A stretch of DNA of 64,000 bases, taken from contig CM060977.1 in the NCBI GenBank assembly GCA_030765065.1, positions 94,877,795 through 94,941,794 on the forward strand, read 5' to 3'. The stretch is from Deroplatys truncata (taxonomy: Eukaryota; Arthropoda; Insecta; Mantodea; Mantidae). The notes under the pieces were generated by a model, which did no database searches, was not told where the DNA came from, and saw only the letters and a program-made list of their open reading frames with translations. Below, one piece after another: positions 1 through 11,889 of this stretch (the stretch's first letter is position 1; each line of letters begins with the position of its first letter). A program made the position numbers and the translations under genes.

Positions 1-178
1 CTATCGCTGTTCGTTTGTATCTGTAATGAAATGTGTAATGTAGCAATTTCTGCAAAGGTTTATCTGGGACAAAATGTAGTAGATAGGAAAATAAACTTTC
101 ATAAGAATAATTTGTATAGCCACTAATAAGCAATAGAGAATAGAGAAAATCATGTGAATGTGACACGTAAAAGATTTT
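1..178 (+). repeat. R850 repeat, subtype B tail (cut by window edge)
   Basis: Terminal part of the 0.85-kb family R850. It carries the module 'gaaatgtgtaatgtagc', a line matching 'aaggtttatctcgattaaaa', and the end module 'gagaaaatcatgtgaatg' followed by AGATTTT. The same order recurs at 9,888-10,144, 13,740-13,920 and 37,670-37,827. The upstream part lies outside the window. No coding potential. Confidence 0.8.
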
Positions 179-1375
179 AAAATTAATTTTTGCTGTCACG
201 AATGTCAATAAAAATTAGATCCTGTATATGCAAACATATCTTTCTACATGGAATCAGTCTGCCCTAGATTTTTTTTGTTGTAAAATGCATATGCAGGGTA
301 CAAGGGAAAAACAATAAAACTCCAGTTTTTAATATTCTGCAGTAATTTAATTTGAAGTTTATAAACGCAGCAGCTTAAGTACATTATGCATAAAGAAAAC
401 GTTTTTTTCTATAACAATTCTCAAGATGTTTTTCTAACAGGTCCTTCTTTTAGAATTAGTGTAATGTGTTTTAGGGTCCTGTTTATTAAAATTAAGTCAA
501 GGTACACATTTTTATAAACAAAATTAACCGTAGTCCACTTACTTTATATAATGTCTTACATTATACATAACTGTTTGCCTTAGAAAAAGGTAACCTAAAA
601 AACATTAATGAAATTAATTATTTTATCTCTACATCAAATTACTCATTTTTGACTACTGTAATCTTGAAAAATAGACCTGAAGATTTTCAGAACGGAATTT
701 TTTCAAGGGTTGTAGATCATCATAATTTGCCTTGGAGAGTGGAATTAAACTTGAATACGAAGCTCTTGGCTACTTTTCAGTCTGTGTATGGCACTTTTTG
801 CCTCAATAGCATACGACTCCCAGGAGGAAAAGTATGTCACACATTTAAAGCACCCAAGCTGACCAACATTTAAAACAATAAACTCTCCTAAGTAGTATAA
901 AATTACTCTCATTTAAAATATATGTGGACTCTGAATATTTTTCCATTTCACAGAGGATTGATTGCTCTTTTCCTGGACACCTTTTTTATATGCTGATTTT
1001 GTGCGGTCTATATCTAGTTTTTTTCAAGTATGAAGCTGTTGGAATGTAGTACTACATACAATGAATCCATTGGTACAAGAATCTCAAATTTCACCAAAGG
1101 TGAACTTTGATTGTTTTACCCCTGTACCCTTCATATGTAAATTAAAGGGAATTGGATAGAGATTATAACCTTGTATATCTCCTGGACTTGTCTTCAAACT
1201 CTAATATCAATTAACCAATAATTTAAATAAAGGTTTGGGCTAGTAAACGTTTAGTATAACATTTATTAAATCTAAATCAAATGGATTTCTTTTGTTTACA
1301 ATTTTCTGGAGTATTTCAGGAACTATTCTATTAACCGCTTTCTCTAGATGTAGGAATGTTTAGCTGTGTCTCGGC
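179..1375. other. AT-rich interval, no recognised feature
   Basis: No gene or known element seen. An open frame near 649-873 has no ATG start and matches no family I know, so I do not call it. Confidence 0.6.
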
Positions 1376-2065
1376 TTTTGCTTACCACGTACCTAGCAGG
1401 TACAGGAGAATTTCATTACCCCAAAGAATACGATATTCAGACTTTATCGGAAATACATGTTTTGTTGTTCCTGAACCCAAAAATATTTGTTTTTAGTAAA
1501 ATGTGTGCATGCATATGTGAGTCTGAATAGTATGATCAAAAACAAAAAATTAGATAAATGCCAACTTGGTATTTAATTTCAGAATCTTCTAACTATACGA
1601 CACAAAATTGTTCAACAAAATCCCCAAACCCCAAACCATGTTTTGTATTAAATCAGTTTGGATATTTTTGGATTTTCTAAAAAAAATGGCTCTTAACAAT
1701 TTTGATTAGAATACCATATATTTGAGATATTTACCGTAGCAGATAAAATATGTCTTGAATTTTCTGGGGATTGCCTATGTAGGTATCTTTAAAGCACGTA
1801 AAGCACTTTTTTGGGTCATCAGCTATTTCCGAGATCTTCGTTAATATTGGTGGAAATTCTTCAGTACCTTGTTCAGTTTCTAACAGAACTGTCGTTATTC
1901 AGTAAAGAAAAGAGCATAAAATTTTAAGGCCTGTATAAGCGATTGGGTTTTCAACATATCACTATCACCCTTTTACCTATAACGAAATGTGTAATCAAAC
2001 TATATGTGCAAAGGTTTATCTCAATTAAGTTGAAGATACAGCTGAATAAGCTAACTACTGCATCG
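1376..2065 (+). repeat. R850 repeat, diverged near-full copy
   Basis: The module order of R850 is retained but strongly mutated: a head around 1,380, 'cggaaatacatgttttg', a GT-containing stretch near 1,500-1,520, 'ccaacttggtatttaa', 'aacaattttgattagaata', 'cttgaattttctgggga', and 'gaaatgtgtaat' at 1,984. It is older than most copies in the window. Confidence 0.65.
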
Positions 2066-2615
2066 TGCCATTTCAATTACTGCATGAAGTGAAATATTCC
2101 ATAGTTTATGACAAAAGAGGAATTATCTACCTGATACTTAATATTTTTTGACAAGGCTGTACCATAAACTTTTGTTGGCTGACGGCTTAAATACAATTGG
2201 TTGCACTGCATAGCTATGCCATTTTGTTTTCAAATAGCTTTGTCAACCGATGCATGTGATAAGTTGGTCCTTCAGGGGCGTTTTCAAATATTTAATGAAT
2301 GTATCCTAAAGAATGAAAGTTGGTAAAATCAGCTAAAGCGCAACTGCAGCTCCCAGTGTCAGGGTGAGATGTTATTGGCATCGACATACATGGCGATTGC
2401 ATTCTTCCCCTAAAACACTTATGCACTGAGTTATCTATCCCTCCTCTATAAAGTGTTAATGCAAATGAGCCATTAGAAGGCATTCAAGAAAGGCTTAGCA
2501 TGTTGCATAAATTCAAATATAAATAGGGGCAATGGCTCACCTAGTATAGGCATATATACATACGTACATAGTCATAACCCCATGGTTTTAAATATCCCAC
2601 TGTTGATTCGGCATT
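2066..2615. other. No recognised feature
   Basis: No coding, RNA or repeat signature that I can support. Confidence 0.5.
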
Positions 2616-2730
2616 TTTAATGCCTTTATATCTATAACGAGATGTGTAATGTAGCTATTTATGTAAATGTTTAGCTCGATTAACTTGAAGTGGATAATAA
2701 AATAAGCTTCTGTAGGAATATTTTGAATAA
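2616..2730 (+). repeat. R850 tail fragment interrupted by a transposon
   Basis: Subtype B tail ('atctataacgagatgtgtaatgtag', then 'aataagcttctgtaggaat'). It stops exactly where the long-TIR transposon begins at a TA dinucleotide, so R850 was probably the insertion target. Confidence 0.6.
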
Positions 2731-2732
2731 TA

Positions 2733-4610
2733 TACAGAGTAAATCACTTAAAACTTGCACCGTAAATATTTCGAAAATGGAAAGTGCTATTGCTGTGCAG
2801 TTTTCACAACATTGATTGATAGTTAGGGGCTCGTACATTTAGCCTGTAAACAGACTTAAATAATGCTGAGAAAGTGTATTTTTTGAGCAAATATACAATT
2901 TATAAATGGAACAATGCCTAGTTACATCAACAGAATAAATGTTGGGTAAATTAGAATGTCAGTGGCGTTTGTTGCAAGATTCTAGTGCAAGTGGTTAACG
3001 AGAAATCTTATTTTGAAACTTTTACACACCGACATTTGTACAATCTGTGGTAGCACAAACTAAAGATAAACAAAAGGGAATTGCAATACTTCTGTGGATT
3101 GTTACAAGTACAGAGAACACAGCCCTTCAAAGGTTGTGTTCAAAATGACCACATGCAGCTTCAATACACGCTTCCAGTCTGCTATGGAAAGACTGCTGCA
3201 CACGTTCTAGCATTTCAGTGAAAAATTCAGAGCAGGTAGCAGTAATACGTCGTTTCATATCGTGTGGTGTAGTTGATACATCCTTGTGGACAGGGTCTTT
3301 CAACTTTTTCCAAAGAAAAAAAGTCTAAAAGGGTCAGATCCGGTGAACGGACCGGCAAAGCTACAGGTATTCTTCGTCCAATTCAACGATTTGGTAACAA
3401 TCCCTTAGACAAGCTGTAGTACTTCGTGCACTATAGGCTGGACAGCCATCATGTTGGTACTACAGGTTCCTCCTAGTCTGCAAAGGAACGTCTTCTATCA
3501 TCTGTGGCAGGTGGTTTGTCAGGAGGCTGCGTTACTTGTGCGAGTTCATTGTTCCTTCTGTGAACAAAGGGCATATAAGCTGATGGTTCACTACCCCACA
3601 CCACACGTTTAAACTCCATGGACGCTGACGTTCCACCTGACTAAGCCAACGGGGATTGTCAACAGACCAATAGTGCATGTTTCTGCGGCTTACCTGGCCA
3701 TGATTAGTAAATGTTGCCTCATCACTAAACAAGATACATGCTGAATCTGGAATATCATGTCGTAATGCCCACGTACAAAAGTTAACACGATTCTCAAAAT
3801 CGTTTCCATGCAGCTCTTGATGGAGAGAGATGTATTAGGGATGGAACCTATGTGGATGGAGAACGCGCAGTACACTTGCCTGACCTATGCCACTTCCACG
3901 TGCGATTGTTCGGGAAATAATTTGCGGATCTACTGCAACGGAAGCCAAAACATTAATTTCTGCCTCTTCTCCAGTCACTTGTTTGTTTCTTTTACGTTTG
4001 ACCGCACCACTTTCACGTAATTGGTTGAAGAGGTTCATAAATAATTACCGAGATGGTTGACGTCTATTGGGATACGTTTCCGCATACACCATACAGGAGT
4101 GAACTGCATTCTTTCTACACTCTCCATACACCATGAGCATGTCGGCTTTTTCTACATTAGAAAACCCCATCTTCCACTCACGACTTACCGCTTGAGCTGC
4201 CACAAACTAACTGACCAGAAAGTCGCAATGCAATCAATGAACAGAAAATACAATGCAAACAAACATAACATCGTACCTAGCAACTAAGCAGCTTGAACGG
4301 GACAAACAATTGTCGGGGTGGAAACTTTTCAAAATACGATATCACGTAAACCGCTTGCACTACAATCCTGCAACAAAGACTATTGACATTCTAATTTACC
4401 GTACCTTTATTCTGTTGATGTTACTAGACATTGCTCCATTTAAAAATTGTATGTTTTCTAAAAAAATACACTTTCTCAGTATTATTAAAATCTGATTATA
4501 GCTAAATGTTCGAGCCCCTGACTAGCAATCAATGCTGTAAAAACTGCAGATCAAAAGCACTTTCCATTACCGAAATATTTGCGGTGCAATTTTAGTTGAT
4601 TCAGCCTGTA
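2733..4610 (-). mobile_element. Tc1/mariner-superfamily DDE transposon with long terminal inverted repeats
   Basis: The element is flanked by TA at 2,731-2,732 and 4,611-4,612. The ends are TACAGAGT and its counterpart GCCTGTA. Homology between the ends continues inward for roughly 250 bp ('tttcgaaaatggaaagtgct' on the left against 'agcactttccattaccgaaa' on the right), so these TIRs are long. The interior carries a decayed transposase on the minus strand. Confidence 0.8.
3127..4170 (-). pseudogene. DDE transposase pseudogene of the long-TIR element
   Basis: The reading frame can be followed for about 347 codons from ATG at 4,170 to TGA at 3,127, the full length I would expect for such a transposase. 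Domains in order: an N-terminal helix-turn-helix (…NLFNQLRESGAV…); a second DNA-binding segment; the first catalytic Asp in FSDEATF; a WCG motif in LNVWCGVVN; the second Asp in YQHDGCPAY; and the C-terminus EACGHFEHNL-like. The third catalytic region is garbled by a frameshift near 3,350. In-frame stops sit near 4,045, 3,832 and 3,525, with two further TAG codons near 3,460 and 3,370. Most of the damage is point mutation in one frame, typical of slow neutral decay. It cannot encode an active enzyme. Confidence 0.8.
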
Positions 4611-4612
4611 TA

Positions 4613-5233
4613 TGGTTTAAAACGATATTGGATAGTAAACGTCAGGTTAAAGTCACACATATTTTGTTTCTCGGACGAAATATAAACACCAGGAGTGAAA
4701 CTGTATTATCATTTGTCACTCGTCTCTGTGAATAAAATAACTGACTTAGTGAATATTGCTGTACTTTCATCAACCGGTATAAGAAGATACCTTTCTTCTT
4801 ATTGCTGTTTTTTGAAAGTCATACTTAAATAAATGCGTAAGCTTTTTCTTTGTATTTTTCCCCCGGACTCTTTACTTCTGGGATTCGTTGGTTTTTTCTG
4901 TCTCCAAATCCTTTTTTATTGCCAAGGCGGTATTTGTCGCACTCCAGTCGTCGTGGGCGTTTGTTGCGTAGCTTAACAACACAGTGCCATAATTTATCCG
5001 GCTTTTTCTAAAATATTTCTTCTTTAAGTATTTTGAGTCATATTTTCAAACCACGGGATTGGGAACATTTAGTATTTTAAACTAGTATTGTTACTGTACT
5101 GACGCATTATATTATACCCTGTGAATTATAAATATTATGTGTTTAATATAAGTGCTAGCAATAAGCTTCATAAGAAACTGAAAATCAGCGTGATCTCTTC
5201 ATCATAAATATTCTACAAACATAGATTAGCTTA
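4613..5233. other. No recognised feature
   Basis: Interval between two DNA transposons. No supported gene or RNA. Confidence 0.5.
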
Positions 5234-5235
5234 TA

Positions 5236-6503
5236 TAGGGTCTTTCAACAAGAGTGTCCTATGTTTGAACTTAAATATAACACCTTCTATAAACGATAGA
5301 GGTTTATTTCTTTTTTTATTTTGGGACAAATTAATGTCATTACGTATGGAAGAGAACACCAGTTAAGTGCCCGCCGCGACTTCGTTGGGTTGCGCATATA
5401 CGGTTGACCCAATTTTCAACTACGAACGTAAATTAGGTCCAACTTCACGAATAACACGCGTGATGTTATTCATAAGATCATTTCCTATTTCTGGCTTGTT
5501 GACATAAACTCGAGATTTAACATAACCCCACAAGAAGTAATCCAACGGCGTTAAATCACATGACCTCGGGGGTCAGTTACATCACCCCACGGGAAATGAT
5601 GAAACCTCTAAACTTCTCCTTCAAAATATCGATTGTTTCGAGAGCAATATGACATGTGGCACCATCTTGCTGGAACCAGATGTTTCTGAGATCCATACCT
5701 TCGATTGAGGCCAAAAATAGTCCCTTATGAGAACCCGGTATCTTTCTCCATTGACAGAGCTTCTACATTTTCATCTTGAAAAAACTATGGACCAATGATT
5801 ACACCACACAGTAACCTTTTGGGGATAAAGTGGTCGATCTTGAATCTGCATTAGATTTTGATTGCTCCAATAGCGGTTATTTTGTTTGTTAACACAACCA
5901 TCCATCCAAAACTGGGCTTCGTCGCTGAAGATGATTTTTCGACAAAAAAGTCAGCTTCGAATTGCTCCATGGCCCAGTCAGCTAACACACGGCTTAACCT
6001 ATGATCGCTGGGCTTTAGTTCTTGAGATAATACCATTTTGTAAGAGTGAAACTTCAAGTCCAGATGCAGAATTCGCCAAGTTGTGGTCGGCAAAAGCCCC
6101 AATTCTTGCGTTCGACGAGCAAATGATTTGTTTCCGTTCTCGCGTACACACTCACGAACGGCGCCTATGTTTTCGCGTGAGCACTTACGTCGATTACGTA
6201 CAGGCATTGTTTGATCGCTGACAGAACCACGTCTTTCAAATTTATCGATCAAACTTCGAATCGTTCTCTCGCAGGGACGATTATGAACACTGTAAGCTTC
6301 ACGCAATACACGGAAGATTTGGCGAACAGATGATCCATATTGATAACAAATTTTCACAATTTCTACGCGTTGCTGAATGCTGTAACATTCCATGACTATT
6401 TTTGAATAAAAATTGTAATCGCGTGAAAAAATGACTGCTGTAACTCAATAACGACGACAGCAATCACATGTTAAAAATAGGACACTCTTGTTGAAAGACC
6501 CTT
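5236..6503 (-). mobile_element. Tc1/mariner-superfamily transposon, copy 1 of a two-copy family
   Basis: The ends are TAGGGTCTTTCAACAAGAGT and its inverted copy 'actcttgttgaaagaccctt', with TA just outside the left end. The same TIR and interior occur in opposite orientation at 24,657-25,950. The right-hand flank has drifted by about one base, so that boundary is ±2 bp. Confidence 0.8.
5340..6393 (-). pseudogene. Transposase pseudogene (HTH plus DDE type)
   Basis: The first 180 codons, from ATG at 6,393, are open. They contain an N-terminal HTH (MECYSIQQRVEIVKICYQYG…), a second HTH with the linker SARRTQELG-like, and the sequence leading to the first catalytic Asp. That Asp region reads VEKSSSATKPSFGWM, because a frameshift has replaced the expected (I)CSDE-type motif. 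Downstream homology continues in other frames: VTVWCGVIIGPWFFQDE, then KHLVPARWCHMSYCSR, which is the out-of-frame shadow of the second Asp motif GATCHTA. Translations run on to about 5,340 with several stops. Compared with the copy at 24,767, the N-terminal half is better preserved here and the middle is worse. Not functional. Confidence 0.75.
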
Positions 6504-6630
6504 AAATTGTAACGTCACTTCTTATAGAAAGGGTGACCCACAAACAGATTTCATTGGAGAGGATTAAGATTGGCAGGAAAGAGTCAGTGAAGGAATACAA
6601 AAACTACCTGTAACGCAATTTTGTTATGTA

Positions 6631-8422
6631 CAGTCGGGTAGAAAAAAATTAGCAAAGAAAAGTGCCCATATGAGGAATTGCGGTTTAAGTTGCAATCAAT
6701 AATTAACACGCTTCTGCCGCGCCTTTCATCCCTCATTCTGTTACAGAGGTTAATGCTTGAATGTCGAACCAATAAGAAACGGATACATTCAGGAGTTAGT
6801 ATGGTCAGTCTTCGGAAGATGCATTGTTTTCACCATTCAGGTGAAATATATCTATACACCAGGATATGTGTGAAATAAAATGAACAAAGGTGGTGGAATA
6901 AACTGCTCAAAGTGATGAAATAAAATACTGAAAGCGGTGAAATAAAAAATCAAGGAATAACACCTCAAATGGAAATAAGTACTGCTTTTCTATTGAAATA
7001 ATCATAATTACATTATTTAAAAATAAAGATCACATAGAAATGAATAGCAAGAACATCATCATTTAGCTGAAAGTGTCACCAAAGTACAAGCACGGCATTG
7101 TTTCTACATTTTCTGGGCGTAAATTTGTTCACCTGTCTGACAATAAGTTTGCATATGCTGCAAAGCCACTCTCGCTATCCATAGTTGTAGTTGGAAACCA
7201 TACTGCCTTGAAGCAGCGACTTAAAAATCAGGATATTCCTCCATCAGTCCCTTCAGTAATTCAGGTTCCACGTCCTGCTTCACATCAGCTGTCTGTCTAA
7301 TGCTGCAATGCTAGGTATCCTTTCAGAAATGCCTCTTTAGAGAGGCACTTCAGAAGTGGAATCTAACTCACGTGTCACTTGAGCTTATTGAATATGGGTG
7401 CTACCAGTAAATTAGATAAACGGAAAAGCTGGGCGGTTGAGCAAAATATTTCTCTGCATTGTCTTTTGCAACAGATTATCCAGCTTTGCGATGCTGCATT
7501 TGGCCAATTTCATCACTCGAGCGTCTTCCCTTTGCTTGGGTTCACCCTTCAGTTTGCTCAGGGTTAAGGATGTTTCTTCCTCAGACACCTTGTTTTTTAG
7601 CGCTGCACTTCACCAGTAAAGCAATCACTCTTGTCACAAGCTTGTGCGCTGAAGGATATTGACACCCCTCAAAATTTTAATAACATAGAAATAGAGCTGC
7701 AATGCGCTTTCAGAAAAGCAGCTTCAAAACAAATGCAGTTTCTATCATGATTTTAAAGCTCTTTAAAGTAGCTGACCGCCGGATTAGTCAGTACTTGCTT
7801 GAAGTACTCGAGGGATCATTGAAGTATTCCCCAACATTCAGAACAGATTTTATCCATGAACCACCGAGATAACACAGGAATCGGAAACATCTTTTCTTCT
7901 TTAGCACCAGCATGTTTATGCTTCAGAAAGGTTACACACTCCGCTTCCTCTTCCTAGCATTCTTGAAGGCTACCATAACCATAGAAGGCACAAGCAAACA
8001 ATTAAACAATAAAAACTTGACATAATCTACAGCATTTCGCTACATTTCACGTTTTAAAGTAGCTTTGGTAAAATAAAAACATTTCGCAATATTTCGTGGC
8101 TTCAATTTTAAAAAAAAATTAAGTTTATCTGTATAAATATTGATTTTTGTAACATTAAACCTATCACTCGAAAATTTCATAGTTATCTCTTTTATCAGAA
8201 ATTCGGGCATTTACATACATCGATTTTCCACCCTGTTCATAGCCAGTTAGGTCTAACCATTCTTCGTAGGGTAATGCTAGCATGTCAGACTTCAGCTAGA
8301 AGGAATTAGAGGATAGCTCACTTAAGCCAGGCGTGGAACACAATGATGAGATTTTGCCAACATTCAAGGATGGAAAACACTAAGAGTAACCAAAAGCATA
8401 GACAGTTTTTTGCACTCGACTG
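6631..8422. mobile_element. TIR element, long version of the family at 63,393-63,791
   Basis: Flanked by TA at 6,629-6,630 and 8,423-8,424. The ends are CAGTCGGGTAGAAAAA and TTGCACTCGACTG. The left ~225 bp and right ~205 bp align to the 399-bp element near the window end (shared 'tctgccgcg', 'gttacagaggtt', 'ttttgccaacattcaaggat'). Between them lies about 1.36 kb absent from the short copy. TA target sites and short TIRs suggest Tc1/mariner-type mobilisation. Confidence 0.7.
6856..8213 (-). other. Extra interior of the TIR element with a decayed coding-like stretch
   Basis: This segment is present in the long copy only. On the minus strand, about 7,985-7,600, translations read protein-like with a few stops: TFLKHKHAGAKEEKMFPIPV, WFMDKICSECWGIL, QVLTNPAVSYFKEL, FEAAFLKAHCSSISMLLKF. 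I do not recognise the family with certainty; the style resembles the C-terminal part of cellular or transposon-derived zinc-finger/hAT-like proteins. No DDE motif seen. It could be the remnant of the autonomous interior or a separate insertion. Confidence 0.35.
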
Positions 8423-8424
8423 TA

Positions 8425-9885
8425 CTTGAGCCGTATGCGATATTAGGGTGGTTTATTTACATAACGTGGAACGTGTGGGTTATGGTGAGTGCTAGGATTT
8501 AAATTATTGACATCAATATAATAACGGTTTATTATAGAAAACCTCTTGTATGTTTAACAATTCCATAAAGTTTCAGCAGAGCTTGCAGTATCTTTAAACA
8601 TTTACCTTTCAAGTACAAGATTATCGTGTATTCTCTTTCATCATTCTTTGCAACATTTAATGTGTTTATAATGTTACAAGTATTTTATTTCCTGCGTTGC
8701 AAAATGCAATATAAATACAAAACACGAATAAATATGCTTCTCCCGCGAGTTTCATTTTCAAGACCAAAGGTAAGATGATACATTTTGAATCGCTTTCCAA
8801 AGTGATGTAGTAGAATTTAGAAATGGCCAAAACATTACCCTTGGTAACTCTATGCTGAAACCCCGCCGAAGCCAAAGCAGAGCTAAGTGCTTTGGCGGTC
8901 TGTTCGCTCTGTCCCTCGTGAATGAATGACTTCTCTTCTTGCCCGGGAGCTTCCGGTTCCTCCTCGGGTCTAGGAGAGAGCTGCGATCAGTGACGTGGTC
9001 AAGCCAGACATGTAGTAGCACTGTATGATCATTTCGTCATTCTACAAGCGCTACGTCAGATATGGCGGCATTCTTCTAGAACATACTTGAGTGTTCCTGA
9101 GCTGGCGAGGAAGGGAAGGGGTGAAAACGTCTCCATTTCTAAAATTATTTTAATTAGCTGAAGTACTAGTCCACACTACAACATGTCAGCAGATAGTAAA
9201 GCTGCGTGAGACAGCCGGAATTTGCTGCTTGGTTGCGAAGGAGGTGCGACGTTTTATGTTTCGGTGTGTCTGTTTCGTAGCTAAAAATGAAATCAAAGAT
9301 GAAAGGATTGAGTGTCACAGATTCTGTCAGTATGTGTCTGACAGGGAGAGCGACGTCAACAAAACCCGCTAACTTTAAATACAGCTGGAGAATGCAGGTC
9401 TTCCACTTCGATCAGCGCTGACATGTCCGTCATAAGCATGATTTGCACATTTCCACCACGTGTCGGTTCCTTGCGAAATTACAGCAATTACTCTTTCTCG
9501 GGCTGCAACGCCAGAGAGGGAATTCGGTTTGGTGTATATATCGGAAGCATTCGTTGCCGCTGCGTTTACAATACACGATTTAATTACTCCCTGCGTTTAT
9601 TTCAAACCTATGCGATAAGTAGGAAGCTGCTTTCTATTTGGTTATGTCCATTGTAGTCGAGCGCTGAAACGCATGTGTCTCGTATTTGGAACAACCTGGG
9701 TTCGAATACTCTGCGTAAATGTTTCATTATTCAAATTTCAATTTATTAAATATATAGCAATGCCATATGTTTTCCATGCATAAGATGTCTATTACGTTTA
9801 AGACATTTATGGATAAAACACAAACAAGTTACTCTTTTCGCTTTCAAAATAAGTGGCAAATTAGTTAAGTATTCTAAAGCGTATT
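8425..9885. other. Mostly unique DNA with a GC-richer stretch at about 8,850-9,420
   Basis: No transposon or supported gene. The GC-richer portion is unlike the AT-rich neighbours. Open frames on both strands there (for example 8,758-9,021 minus) match nothing I know. Confidence 0.45.
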
Positions 9886-9887
9886 CC

Positions 9888-10144
9888 ATACAGTTTCTCG
9901 CAATTGCATGGAAACGGTATGGAATTTTAAGGCCAGCGCATAGCGTCCCGTTCTTAAACATTTGACTATCTATATTCCATTTGTATCTATAACGAATTGT
10001 GTAATGTGGTTATTTCTGCAAAGCGTATTTGGATTAAAATGTAGTAGACAGAAAAATAAGGTTTAGTAATAATAGTTTGTATATCCATTAATAAACGATA
10101 GAGGTTAGGGAAAGCATGTGCATGTATCACATTAGATTTTTCAT
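9888..10144 (+). repeat. R850 subtype B tail
   Basis: Contains 'tttctcgcaattgcatgga', 'ggaattttaaggccagcg', 'gtaatgtggttatttctgca', and the end 'gaaagcatgtgcatgtatca' with AGATTTTT. The 5' part is missing. A Tc1-like element is inserted just after the end. Confidence 0.8.
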
Positions 10145-10153
10145 TTAGTAATA

Positions 10154-11529
10154 CACACTGCCGTTTGTGAAAATTGCAACACAAAGAAAGAATTTCCCGA
10201 ATAACTCTAAACTTGGTGGAAGTGCAGAAGAATGTGCAAGCAATATGTGATTAGGTTTGCAGAGAAACGGGGTGCACGTGGACTGAGCAGAGGCCTCTCG
10301 TGTCGGTGTTGCGCCCAGTGTAGTCAGTGCAGAGCTGTCAAACAAGGTGGAAAATAAATTGAGTGCCAGTATGACTCGTCGACGTCAAAGGAAGCCATAT
10401 TAACATGTGAGTGAGTTCGAACGGGACAGAATGATCGGTATCCGTGAAGCGGATTTGTCATACTGTGACATTTTGGCTCGTACAGGGCATGCTACTACGA
10501 CAGTGATGCGTGTGTGGAAGCAGCGGATACATGAAGGTCGTACGCAGCGAAGAGCGGCTACTGGACCACGGAACATGACCACAGCACGGGATGATCATCT
10601 TGTCCGCATGGCCATAACGGACCGTATAGCTTCTTCCACAGCGTTGGCACTGCAACAGGTGTGAACTTGTCTGCATCAACGGTTTGTCGCCGTCTGCTGC
10701 AGGTTGGACTGGTTACATGCATGTCATTACGTCGGCTTCCATTGTCCAGAAACCACAAGCTCTTCCAACTGCAATGGGCACGTGAATATCTTCACTGGGG
10801 TGCTGAGTGGCAAATTGTAGTCTTTTTGGACGACATCCGCTTCAACGTGTCCTACAGTGATGGCCTCATACGTGTCCGTTGGTACCGTGGTGAGCGCAAC
10901 CTGGAGGGTTGCATTGTTGAGCGGCATAGTAGACAAACACCAGGTGTGATGGTTTGGGGCGCCATTGGTTACAACAGCCGATTTCGCCTCCTACGAATTG
11001 AGGGCAGTTTGAACAGCAACCGGTACCTAACGGCGGTTGTAGAGCCTGAGGTACTCCCTCTGCTTCAGGCATCTCCACAGGCCACATTTCAACAGGACAA
11101 TGCCCGGCCATATATTGTGAGGAATGTACAAGCCTTCTTCGAAGAGCGACGGATACCATTGCTTCCTGGCCTACACATTCGCCTGACATGCCGCCATCGA
11201 ACATGTCTGGGATATGGTTGGTCGGCACCTGGTGTATCATGGTCCTCCAGTAACCAGTGTCACGGAATTGTGAGCTGGAATACAAAATGCGTGTAGGAAA
11301 ATTTCTCAGGAACTTATTCTGAACCTTTTTGATTCAATGCCACGGCCTATATCAGCTCTAATTGCAGCGCATGGAGGCCACACCAAATAGTTAATATTAG
11401 GGCTCAAAGGTCATGTATAGGTTTGAAAAGTTTATTATTTGCTACTTGCCATGTACCTAACCTGTGGTATTAAATTCTTTGAATATATGCTTTTCCTTCT
11501 TGGTGTTGCAATTTTCACAAACGGCAGTG
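10154..11529 (+). mobile_element. Tc1-like DNA transposon
   Basis: The TIRs are CACTGCCGTTTGTGAAAATT on the left and its inverse 'aattttcacaaacggcagtg' on the right. The right side is followed by TA (11,530-11,531). The left has TA two bases further out (10,152-10,153). About 1.38 kb, the normal size of a Tc1 element. The interior encodes a Tc1 transposase in broken frames. Confidence 0.85.
10371..11390 (+). pseudogene. Tc1-type transposase pseudogene
   Basis: The true start is ATG at 10,371 (MTRRRQRKPY), followed by an in-frame TAA at 10,401 and then a paired-like HTH region (SEFERDRMIGIREADLSYCD). A frameshift near 10,660 moves the frame to LSASTVCRRLL. The catalytic core follows: FLDDIRFNV (first Asp; normally S-D-E-S), the VMVWGAIGY motif, and the second Asp in FQQDNARP. 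A second frameshift near 11,180 destroys the SPD..PIEHVWDM region, which is visible only as RLTCRHRTCLGYGW in the shifted frame. The C-terminal end (…ALIAAHGGHTK, TAG at 11,388) is still readable in another frame. Total length about 340 codons, as in intact Tc1 transposases. Not functional. Confidence 0.85.
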
Positions 11530-11531
11530 TA

Positions 11532-11888
11532 ATAATTAGTTATTTCTTATGCAGTTTAAAATTGAAAGGAGTGTTTAAGTTTTTATTTGTGAGCATAAAA
11601 TCAAATAAGTCTTAGCAATTCGAAATTATTTTATAGTATGTGTAATAAACATTGCGTTTTTCCTGAAAAAAATAAACTTATAATCGGAATACGAAACCCG
11701 GTAGGTCTAATTACTACGTACCTGCTTAAAACCCCTCGGCTATCAGCGCATATTCATTGGTGACTGGGACTCAATATCAAATATGATAATAGACCGAAGC
11801 TAAAGGCACGCTTTCCGAGACACCATTGTGAACCAGTCACGGAAACGATTTGGACATAGACAAATATACACTTCGAGAGTATACTTTT
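11532..11888. other. No recognised feature
   Basis: AT-rich gap between the Tc1 element and the next R850 copy. Confidence 0.5.
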
Positions 11889-11889
11889 A

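Noticed and set aside
649-873. 74-codon open frame near the left edge
   Set aside because: No ATG, no recognisable domain, and flanked by non-coding AT-rich DNA.
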